Assembly: GCA_046726235.1 (NCBI GenBank)
Contig: JBKPAD010000001.1
Coordinates: 468,597 to 532,596, forward strand
From: Nitricoxidireducens sp046726235
GTDB lineage: Bacteria; Pseudomonadota; Gammaproteobacteria; Burkholderiales; Rhodocyclaceae
DNA: 64,000 nucleotides
Direction of reading: 5' to 3'
Shown here: positions 8,293 to 15,393 of the stretch, one piece after another
Layout: every line of letters starts with the position of its first letter
Numbering within the stretch: the stretch's first letter is position 1
Made by a program: the position numbers and the translations under genes
Notes under the pieces: model-generated
What the model was told of the DNA's origin: nothing
Database searches by the model: none
Seen by the model: the letters and a program-made list of their open reading frames with translations, nothing else

Positions 8293-9606
8293 ATGGACGG
8301 ACCGATCAAGCGCGGCCTCGGCCGCATGCGCACGATGTTCGACCCCGGCGCCCTCGGCGCCCGCGAGCGCGCGCGCATCCATGAGCAGCTGACCGACTGC
8401 GCGCAAGGCACCGGCGGCGAGGTGTCGGCGCGCAATCGCGCCGCGCGGCTCGGCGAAACCTACCTGCGCCTCGGCGATGCCGGACGGCGCGAGTTCCTGC
8501 GCATCATCGCCCTCGAGTTCGGCCCCGAGCCGCAGAAGGTCGCCGCCGCGCACGAGGCCTGGCAGGCGGCGATCGGCACGCCGGCGCAATGGGACGCCGA
8601 GTCCGAGCTGCGCACGGCGATGCGCTCGGCGCGCACGCGCATCCTCACGCAGTTCAACGCCCTGCCCTCGGGCGTCAAGTTCCTCGTCGACCTGCGCGCC
8701 GACCTGCTGCGCTTCCTCGAGGACAGCCCGGAACTCTCGGCGCTCGACCGCGAGCTCGAAGCGCGGCTCACGGCGTGGTTCGACGTCGGCTTCCTCGAAC
8801 TGCATCGCCTGACCTGGAATTCGCCGGCGGCGCTGCTGGAAAAGCTCATCGCCTACGAGGCCGTGCACGAGATCCGCTCCTGGAGCGACCTCAAGAACCG
8901 GCTCGATTCCGACCGCCGGCTCTACGCGTTCTTCCACCCGCGCATGCCGACCGAGCCGCTGATCTTCGTCGAGGTCGCCCTGACCGATCATCTGGCCGAC
9001 AACGTGCAGGCGCTGCTCGACGAGCGCGCGCCGGTGTTCGACGTGCGCCGCGCCGACACGGCGATTTTCTACTCGATCTCGAACACCCAGGCCGGGCTGC
9101 GCGGCGTCTCGTTCGGGCACTTCCTGCTCAAGCGCGTGATCGACGACCTGAAGCGCGACCTGCCGAAGCTCAAGACCTTCGCCACGCTGTCGCCGCTGCC
9201 GCAGCTCGCCGCGTGGATCAAGCGCAACCCCGAGGAACTCGCCGGCATCGGCGACCTCGCGCAGTTGGCGACGGGTGAATGGGCGCGCTCGCGCGACGAG
9301 GCACGGCGCCTGCGCGACCCGCTGATGCGCCTCGCCGCGCGCTACCTGACGGCCGCGAAGAAGGGCGCCGAGCCCTTCGACCCGGTCGCCCGCTTCCACC
9401 TCGGCAACGGCGCGCGCATCGAGCGCATCAACGCGCTCGCCGACACCTCGGCCAAGGGCTTCAAGCAGGCATTCGGGTTGATGGTGAACTACCTCTACGA
9501 ACCCGAGGCGATCGAGGACAACGTCGAGGCCTTCGCCGGCAACGGCACCATCGTCGTCGCGGCCGCCGTGCGGCGGCTGGCGCGGCCGGAGCCGGCCGCC
9601 GGCTAG
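8293..9606 (+). CDS. Malonyl-CoA decarboxylase
   Basis: A 437-residue enzyme that decarboxylates malonyl-CoA to acetyl-CoA. The N-terminal helical domain spans about 1-150. The C-terminal acetyltransferase-fold domain includes FFHPRMPTEPLIFVEVAL, FYSISNTQAGLRGVSFGHFL and FATLSPLP (Ser300), then FHLGNGARIERIN (His369) and MVNYLYEPEAIEDNVEAF. Ser300 and His369 correspond to the catalytic pair of the family. Human mitochondrial MCD is the best-known homologue. It fits the acyl-CoA theme of the left end. Its stop overlaps the convergent CZB gene by 4 nt. Confidence 0.93.
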   Translation: MDGPIKRGLGRMRTMFDPGALGARERARIHEQLTDCAQGTGGEVSARNRAARLGETYLRLGDAGRREFLRIIALEFGPEPQKVAAAHEAWQAAIGTPAQWDAESELRTAMRSARTRILTQFNALPSGVKFLVDLRADLLRFLEDSPELSALDRELEARLTAWFDVGFLELHRLTWNSPAALLEKLIAYEAVHEIRSWSDLKNRLDSDRRLYAFFHPRMPTEPLIFVEVALTDHLADNVQALLDERAPVFDVRRADTAIFYSISNTQAGLRGVSFGHFLLKRVIDDLKRDLPKLKTFATLSPLPQLAAWIKRNPEELAGIGDLAQLATGEWARSRDEARRLRDPLMRLAARYLTAAKKGAEPFDPVARFHLGNGARIERINALADTSAKGFKQAFGLMVNYLYEPEAIEDNVEAFAGNGTIVVAAAVRRLARPEPAAG

Positions 9607-10037
9607 GAGCCGAACAGCTCCGAGAGGTGCTTGATGCGCGCGATGATGTCGCTGCTGGTGCGCTGGAACTCGCCGTCCAGCAGGCGCGTCGCCTCGGCGC
9701 GACGGCCGGCGCGGACATGCTCGACGATCTCTCCGGCGAGGCCATGGAAGCGCGCATGCGCGTCGCGCAGCTCGATGAAGGAGGGCAAGTCGCCGTAGCG
9801 CTCCCATCCGACGCCGAGAATCCATTGGCCGAGCGCGCAACGGTTGTCCCGGCCGACCTCGTCTACCTTCGGCCACTGCTCCGCCTTGCCCGCCAGGGCG
9901 TCGACCAGTTGCCGCTTCCAGGCCAGGTGGGCCTCGATGGCATCGGCAAAGCAGACCTCGCTGCGCACGCCCGCCAGTTCCCCGCTGGAAAACGGCTTGC
10001 CGCCGAACAGGAACGAGAGAAAACCGGAGAACCGCAT
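9603..10037 (-). CDS. Stand-alone CZB (chemoreceptor zinc-binding) domain protein
   Basis: A soluble 144-residue protein consisting almost only of a CZB domain. The Zn ligands are visible: His37 in HLAW, Cys67 in CALGQW, and His94 and His98 in HARFH, with spacing that fits the published CZB pattern. CZB domains usually sit at the C-terminus of chemoreceptors or diguanylate cyclases and sense zinc or oxidants such as HOCl through the Zn-Cys core. A single-domain form must act on a partner in trans. No chemotaxis gene is nearby. Confidence 0.88.
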   Translation of the reverse strand: MRFSGFLSFLFGGKPFSSGELAGVRSEVCFADAIEAHLAWKRQLVDALAGKAEQWPKVDEVGRDNRCALGQWILGVGWERYGDLPSFIELRDAHARFHGLAGEIVEHVRAGRRAEATRLLDGEFQRTSSDIIARIKHLSELFGS

Positions 10038-10170
10038 TTGATCGCTCCCGCGTGGCCGTTCGGCCGGGAAGATATGGAGCGGTGGATTATCTTGCCGGTG
10101 CGACGCGGCGGTAATCGGATTTACTTATTGGCTGACAAGCGCGAGATGCGCGCGTTCCCGATACGAACGA

Positions 10171-10503
10171 TCAATGCAGCAGGCCGCCCGGCGGCACCAG
10201 ACGCAGCCCGATGTTGATGACCAGCACGCGCTTGCCGAGCAGCACGACGCTGCCGCGGCGGCGGTTGTCGCCGGTGTCGCTGAACTCGAATTCGTAGACG
10301 CGGCGCAGCGTCAGCCGGCCGTCCTCGTTGCGCTCGGGACGCAGGCTGGCCAGCGATACCGTCTCGTCGAGCAATTGCAGGTCCTCGGCGGCGCAGGCGG
10401 CGCGCACCGCCTCCATGCCCGCGGCGTGCGCCTGGAAGCTGTCGAGCCACAGCCAGGCGACGGCGCCGAGCACGGCCAGGCCGACGAGCTCGAAGGTCGG
10501 CAT
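10171..10503 (-). CDS. DUF3301 membrane-anchored protein
   Basis: A 110-residue protein with one N-terminal membrane helix (about 5-20) ending in WLWLDSFQAH, followed by a small soluble domain with AACAAEDLQLLDETVSLASL and RRVYEFEFSDTGDNRRRG. This is the layout of DUF3301, a proteobacterial family of unknown function. It lies 12 nt downstream of the TauE/SafE gene and may be co-transcribed with it. Confidence 0.8.
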   Translation of the reverse strand: MPTFELVGLAVLGAVAWLWLDSFQAHAAGMEAVRAACAAEDLQLLDETVSLASLRPERNEDGRLTLRRVYEFEFSDTGDNRRRGSVVLLGKRVLVINIGLRLVPPGGLLH

Positions 10504-10516
10504 AGCGTGACAGGCC

Positions 10517-11313
10517 CTAACCGAACAGCCCGTGCAGCATCTTCGCCGACAGCAGGATCAGCACGCCCGCGAAGACCTTCTTGATCGTCGGCACCGGCAG
10601 GCTGTGCGCGACCCTGGCGCCGAACGGCGCCACGATCATCGATGCCACCACCGTCGCGGCGAGCGCCGGCAGGTAGATGAAGCCGAAGCTGCCGTCGGGC
10701 AGTCCGGTGGCGCCGTAGCCGGCGATCAGGTAGCCGATGGTGCCGGCCAGCGCGATCGGAAAGCCGATCGCGGCCGAAGTGCCGATCGCGTGATGCACCT
10801 TGACGTTGCACCAGGTCATGAAGGGCACCGAGAGCGAACCGCCGCCGATCGCCACCAGCGCCGACACCAGGCCGATGAAGCCGCCGACGCCGAACATGCC
10901 CGCCGGACCCGGCAGCTCGCGCGAGGGCTTCGGCTTGACATTGAGGATCATCTGGATCGCCACGTAGCTGATGAAGGCGGCGAAGAACATCGCCAGCGGC
11001 CGCGTCGGCACGCGTCCGGCGATCTGCGCGCCGAGGATCGTGCCGACGACGATGCCCGGCGCGATGCTGCGCACGATCGGCCAGATCACGGCACCGTGCG
11101 AATGGTGCGCGCGCAGGCTCGAGATCGAGGTGAAGATGATCGTCGCCATCGAGGTGCCGAGCGCGACGTGCATCAGGTGCGCGTCGGGAAAGCCCTGCGC
11201 CGCGAACATCAGCGCCAGCACCGGCACCATGATGGCGCCGCCGCCGACGCCGAGCAGGCCGGCGAAAAAGCCGGCGAAGGCGCCGAGCGCCAGGTAGCCC
11301 AGGAACCACACGC

Positions 11314-11317
<4 letters not shown>
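10517..11317 (-). CDS. TauE/SafE-family sulfite/sulfonate exporter
   Basis: A 266-residue integral membrane protein with about eight hydrophobic segments and the two internal repeats of the family: GFFAGLLGVGGGAIMVPVL near the N-terminus and GGFIGLVSALVAIGGGSLSVP in the second half. The family exports sulfite, sulfoacetate or related organosulfur anions. The substrate cannot be read from sequence. Its ATG overlaps the stop of the EVE gene (ATGA), so it is translated from the same message as the defence locus upstream. A sulfur role would also fit the sqr region 7 kb away. Confidence 0.88.
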
Positions 11318-11775
<458 letters not shown>

Positions 11776-11778
11776 GGG

Positions 11779-14307
11779 TCAATTCTCCGCAGCGGCCGGT
11801 GCGACGCCCTCGCCCCAGACGCGGGCGAGCGTGGCCTGGATTTTCTTCTCGAAGCGCGCGATCAGCTCGCGATTGGCCGCCACCAGCGCCTGCTCGGCCT
11901 CGATCTCGGCGACGATGGCGCGCTGGGTGGCGAGGGGCGGGAGGGGGAGCTTGAAATTCAGAACATCCGTCTTGGTGATGTTCGGGTCCTTCCGAGTGCT
12001 GTTGGCCACCTTCTTCCAATAGTCCTTCGCCGCCACGAGAATGGCATTCAAGAAATAGGGACTGACTCTTTCTGTGGGAAGTAGTGCGGTCATCGCTTGG
12101 TTATGGGTTGCCTCGATTTCGAGAACGCCTGTGCGTCCTATCTGATTAAAGCCGCCATACATCGCGATCAACACTGTTCCCACAGGCAGGATGCTCAGGT
12201 GAGTTTCGTTCAGTGCTATTGCCGTGATCTTTTCGTCAGTGGTCGTAATCGGACCGTCTGTGAGGTCAAGCGTCTTTACCCACGGTATCGTCCCCCCCGT
12301 GTGATAGTCGTTCCGGCTGCGAGATGGAGTGGTTCCCGACTTCGTCTCGAAGACATCTGAAAGCGACACGACCGGCCAATCGGGGTGAATCGGAATGTGG
12401 GGGCGGTAGCTATCGAGGACAGCGCGGGCGCCGTCGATGACTTTCTGGTAGCCCTCAATCTCGGCGACGATTTCCTCCTGCACATCCAGAGGCGGCAGCG
12501 GAATCCTAAATCGGGCGAGGACAGACAGATTTAGATTCGAAATATTGGTTGTCGTGTTCGCATTGCGAACAAAGAAGTCGGCCGCGAACTCGGTGCGGAG
12601 ACAATGAATCAGGTATCCATCGAGAACCGAGCCATTGGGTCGAATCACAGACATGAACGCACCAAATGACATTGGGCGATCAACTCTTTGAACGTGGGTC
12701 GTCCTTCCGAGCAAATTGAGACTATTCGCCGTGGAAATCAGAATGTCGCCTGGTTTCAGAAGCTTTGCTTCATCTCTTAGAAGCGACCGTGGAATGTGAT
12801 AGAGGCTTTCGTGCACGATCCCGACTGATTGAGCCGCTTTTGTAGTCACGACCAACAGGGATTTCTCACTCGCTTGATCAAGCTGGTCGGATTTCCCGAA
12901 TGTAATTCCCCTGAGTAATTCGGCAACGTCCCCGAGTGGAACCATGGGGAAATGTGTTCGGCTAACGATGGCCGTCTGGTACCGCTCCCCGCTCAGGTTG
13001 TACTCGCCGTTCGCAGCAATCTTCTCCTTCGCCACGATCAGCCCGCAGGTCGGTTTGAGCTCGTCGACGGGCTGCTTCCGGCGCAGCGCATCGAGATAGG
13101 CGGCGAGTTCGGCCTTGACCTGCGGCAGGTCGTTTTTCTCGATGGCGCGGCGCTGGGCGCCGAGGCCGTAGCCGTCGTTCTCGACCTTGAAGAAGGCGAC
13201 GGTGTCACTCTTGCGCGCGAGCGTCTTGTCGAGGATCAGGATCGAGGTCTTTACGCCCGAGTAGGGGTTGAAGCAGCCGGCCGGCAGCGAGACGACCGCG
13301 ACCAGCGCGTCCTTGACCAGCATGGCGCGCAGTTGCTTGTAGGCGGTCTGGCTCTGGAAGATGATGCCCTCCGGCACGATGATCGCAGCGCGGCCGGTGG
13401 GCGAGAGGTGTTCGGTCATGTAGTCGACGAACAGGACTTCGCTGCGCTTGGCCTGGATGCTGAAACGCTTGTGCGGCTTGATGCCGCCCTTCGGTGACAT
13501 GAAGGGCGGATTGGCGAGAATGACGTCGGCGGTTTCGTTCCAGCGCTCGTCGCTGGTCAGCGTGTCGTATTCGACGATGTGCGGGTCGGTGAAGCCGTGC
13601 AGGTACATGTTCACGAGGCTCAGGCGCACCATGTCGGGCGAGATGTCGTAGCCGCGAATGTTGGCGGCGAGGTTGGCCTTCTGCTCTGGGGTGAGCGCGC
13701 GCTTGCCGGTGTTGCGCCTGAGGATGTGCTTCCAGGCCGAGATCAGGAAGCCGGCCGTGCCGCAAGCCGGGTCGAGGATGCTTTCGTTCTTCTGCGGGTC
13801 GACGACCTCGACCATGAAGTCGATGATGTGGCGCGGCGTGCGGAACTGCCCGGCGTCGCCCTGGCTGCCGAGCACGGAGAGCAGGTATTCGAAGGCGTCA
13901 CCGAGGCGCTCGGAATGGTCGTAGCTGAAGCCGTCGATTTCCTTGAGGAAGATGCGCAGGGTTTCCGGGTCGCGGTAGGGCAGGTAGGCGTTCTTGAAGA
14001 TGTCGCGGAACAGCGCCGGAATGCCGCGGTTCTCGTTCATCTTCTGGATGGCTTCGGAATACAGCTTCAGCACGTCGTGGCCGCCCAGGCCGGGCTTCAT
14101 CAGTTTGGACCAGCGGTACTTGGCGTGGCCGTTGATGAAGAAGCTGCGCTTGCCGCCGAGCTCCTCGGCCTCGGCGTCCATGTCGTCCATGAACTTGTAG
14201 ATCAGCGCGATGGTGATCTGCTCGACCTGCGATTTCGGGTCGGGCACCTTGCCGACGAGGATGTCGCGGCAAGTGTCGATGCGGCGGCGGGTGGCGTTGT
14301 CGAGCAT
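11779..14307 (-). CDS. Type I restriction-modification: fused HsdM methyltransferase - HsdS specificity protein
   Basis: An 842-residue fusion of the modification and specificity subunits. Residues 1-140 are the HsdM N-terminal helical domain. Residues 145-445 are the N6-adenine methyltransferase, with motif I DPACGTAGF (179-187) and motif IV NPPF (266-269). Residues 453-640 form target-recognition domain 1, closed by IPLPPLDVQEEIVAEIEGY. Residues 643-830 form domain 2, closed by LPLPPLATQRAIVAEIEAE. Two half-sites are therefore expected. The segment encoding the recognition domains (about 11950-12950) is clearly less GC-rich than the flanks, as usual for exchanged specificity regions. HsdM and HsdS are normally separate proteins. 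hsdR is upstream, separated by two toxin-antitoxin-like genes. Confidence 0.92.
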   Translation of the reverse strand: MLDNATRRRIDTCRDILVGKVPDPKSQVEQITIALIYKFMDDMDAEAEELGGKRSFFINGHAKYRWSKLMKPGLGGHDVLKLYSEAIQKMNENRGIPALFRDIFKNAYLPYRDPETLRIFLKEIDGFSYDHSERLGDAFEYLLSVLGSQGDAGQFRTPRHIIDFMVEVVDPQKNESILDPACGTAGFLISAWKHILRRNTGKRALTPEQKANLAANIRGYDISPDMVRLSLVNMYLHGFTDPHIVEYDTLTSDERWNETADVILANPPFMSPKGGIKPHKRFSIQAKRSEVLFVDYMTEHLSPTGRAAIIVPEGIIFQSQTAYKQLRAMLVKDALVAVVSLPAGCFNPYSGVKTSILILDKTLARKSDTVAFFKVENDGYGLGAQRRAIEKNDLPQVKAELAAYLDALRRKQPVDELKPTCGLIVAKEKIAANGEYNLSGERYQTAIVSRTHFPMVPLGDVAELLRGITFGKSDQLDQASEKSLLVVTTKAAQSVGIVHESLYHIPRSLLRDEAKLLKPGDILISTANSLNLLGRTTHVQRVDRPMSFGAFMSVIRPNGSVLDGYLIHCLRTEFAADFFVRNANTTTNISNLNLSVLARFRIPLPPLDVQEEIVAEIEGYQKVIDGARAVLDSYRPHIPIHPDWPVVSLSDVFETKSGTTPSRSRNDYHTGGTIPWVKTLDLTDGPITTTDEKITAIALNETHLSILPVGTVLIAMYGGFNQIGRTGVLEIEATHNQAMTALLPTERVSPYFLNAILVAAKDYWKKVANSTRKDPNITKTDVLNFKLPLPPLATQRAIVAEIEAEQALVAANRELIARFEKKIQATLARVWGEGVAPAAAEN

Positions 14308-14310
14308 GGG

Positions 14311-14763
14311 TCAGCGGCCTGCGGCGATCAAGTCGGGGCGATGGTCGGCGAGCCAGCGCCGGGTCTTCTTCAGCAGCGCCTCGGCCTGGGTCAGGCATTC
14401 GGCCACCGCTGCGTCGGTGACGGGATCGCCTTCGTAGTCGTTGAGGTTGCGCTGCTTGCGCAGCGCGTCGAGGACGATCACGGTGTCCTGGTCGACGCCG
14501 ACGGTCTTGGGCAAGGTTTGCAGCGCGGTCTGGTGGTGGCCGGGCTGGCTGGTGGCGGTGCGATAGCCGTTGGCCCACAGTCCGATCATGGCGCACTGCA
14601 TGATGGCCTTGTAGCCGGCGTCGAAGCGGTTGTCGGCGCTGAGGCCGGCCAGACCGGCATCGGCGAGGTTGCGCGCGGCCGAGGCCAGCATGCGCTGCAC
14701 GCCCTCCGGCGTGGCGTCAAACGTTTGCAGCCGGTGAATGGCCAGCAAGTTTTCCAAGGTCAT
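14311..14763 (-). CDS. HEPN-domain protein of a HEPN/MNT pair
   Basis: A 150-residue all-helical protein typical of the HEPN partners of MNT nucleotidyltransferases: FDAGYKAIMQCAMIGLWANGY in the middle and a C-terminal KQRNLNDYEGD where RNase-type HEPN proteins have their Rx4-6H-like motif. The RNxxDY form seen here suits the MNT-paired subfamily. In studied pairs the HEPN protein is the toxin RNase and the MNT protein blocks it by adenylylating or AMPylating the Tyr in this motif. The start overlaps the upstream MNT gene by 47 nt, and 3 nt separate its stop from hsdM-hsdS. Confidence 0.78.
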   Translation of the reverse strand: MTLENLLAIHRLQTFDATPEGVQRMLASAARNLADAGLAGLSADNRFDAGYKAIMQCAMIGLWANGYRTATSQPGHHQTALQTLPKTVGVDQDTVIVLDALRKQRNLNDYEGDPVTDAAVAECLTQAEALLKKTRRWLADHRPDLIAAGR

Positions 14764-15325
14764 GCTCGGTTCCGATGACGAAGAGTTTGGGGTTGGCGAG
14801 GATGTTGCCGATGAAGCCGTCGCCGGCCTCCACGCGCCGGACGAATTCGGCGGCGCCTAGGATCACCGGGTTGATTTCGCGTTGCAGGCTTTCCTGCACC
14901 GGGTGCAGGGCTTTGACGGCGTCGCCGAAGCTGCAGTCGTCGATCAGCAGCAGGTCGACGTCGCTGCGGGCGTTTTCTTCGCCGCGCGCCAGCGAGCCGA
15001 ACACCAGCGCCAGTTGCGGCGCCGGTTCGAGCGCGCCGAGGGCGTCGGCGAGGACGCCGACCACGCCGCTGGTCTTGCGAAACAGGCCGGCCAGTTCGGA
15101 AAACACGGGGCAATCGCGATTGGCGCGGTAGCGCACCTGGTTGCCCTGGGCTTCGCGCAACAGCAGGCCGGCCTGCGCCAGCCGGGACAACTCCTTGTGC
15201 AGCGTGCCGGGCGTCGTGCCGGTCAGGCGCGCCAGTTCGCGCACGTGATAGCTGCTGTCTGGATGCAACAGCAGCTGAGTCAGCGCGCGCTGGCGGTATT
15301 GGCCGAAGAGGAGGTCGAGTAGCAC
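14717..15325 (-). CDS. HTH - MNT nucleotidyltransferase fusion (antitoxin-like)
   Basis: A 202-residue protein. Residues 1-75 form an ArsR-like winged helix (VRELARLTGTTPGTLHKEL). Residues 95-200 form a minimal nucleotidyltransferase with the GS motif GSLARGEENARSDVDLLLID (110-129, metal-binding Asp122 and Asp124). The fusion suggests an antitoxin that modifies the HEPN partner and represses its own promoter. Translation starts at a GTG. A nested palindrome overlaps the predicted promoter just upstream. The pair lies between hsdR and hsdM-hsdS on the same strand. Confidence 0.82.
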   Translation of the reverse strand: MLLDLLFGQYRQRALTQLLLHPDSSYHVRELARLTGTTPGTLHKELSRLAQAGLLLREAQGNQVRYRANRDCPVFSELAGLFRKTSGVVGVLADALGALEPAPQLALVFGSLARGEENARSDVDLLLIDDCSFGDAVKALHPVQESLQREINPVILGAAEFVRRVEAGDGFIGNILANPKLFVIGTEHDLGKLAGHSPAANV

Positions 15326-15335
15326 GATGTGGGTA

Positions 15336-15393
15336 TGTAGCCGATATTGCTTCGATTGTAGCTTCTTTTGCTACTTCAGCAAGGGCAGCTACA
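15336..15393 (-). promoter_or_regulatory. Promoter and nested palindromic operator of the MNT-HEPN-hsdMS unit
   Basis: Four 6-bp boxes lie in mirror order on the plus strand: TGTAGC at 15336-15341 and 15357-15362, then GCTACT at 15370-15375 and GCTACA at 15388-15393. On the minus strand a -10 TACAAT (15355-15360) and a -35 TTGCTG (15377-15382) are 16 bp apart and overlap the two inner boxes. The outermost box overlaps the hsdR stop codon. This is what an autorepressor site for the HTH-MNT protein would look like. Confidence 0.55.
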
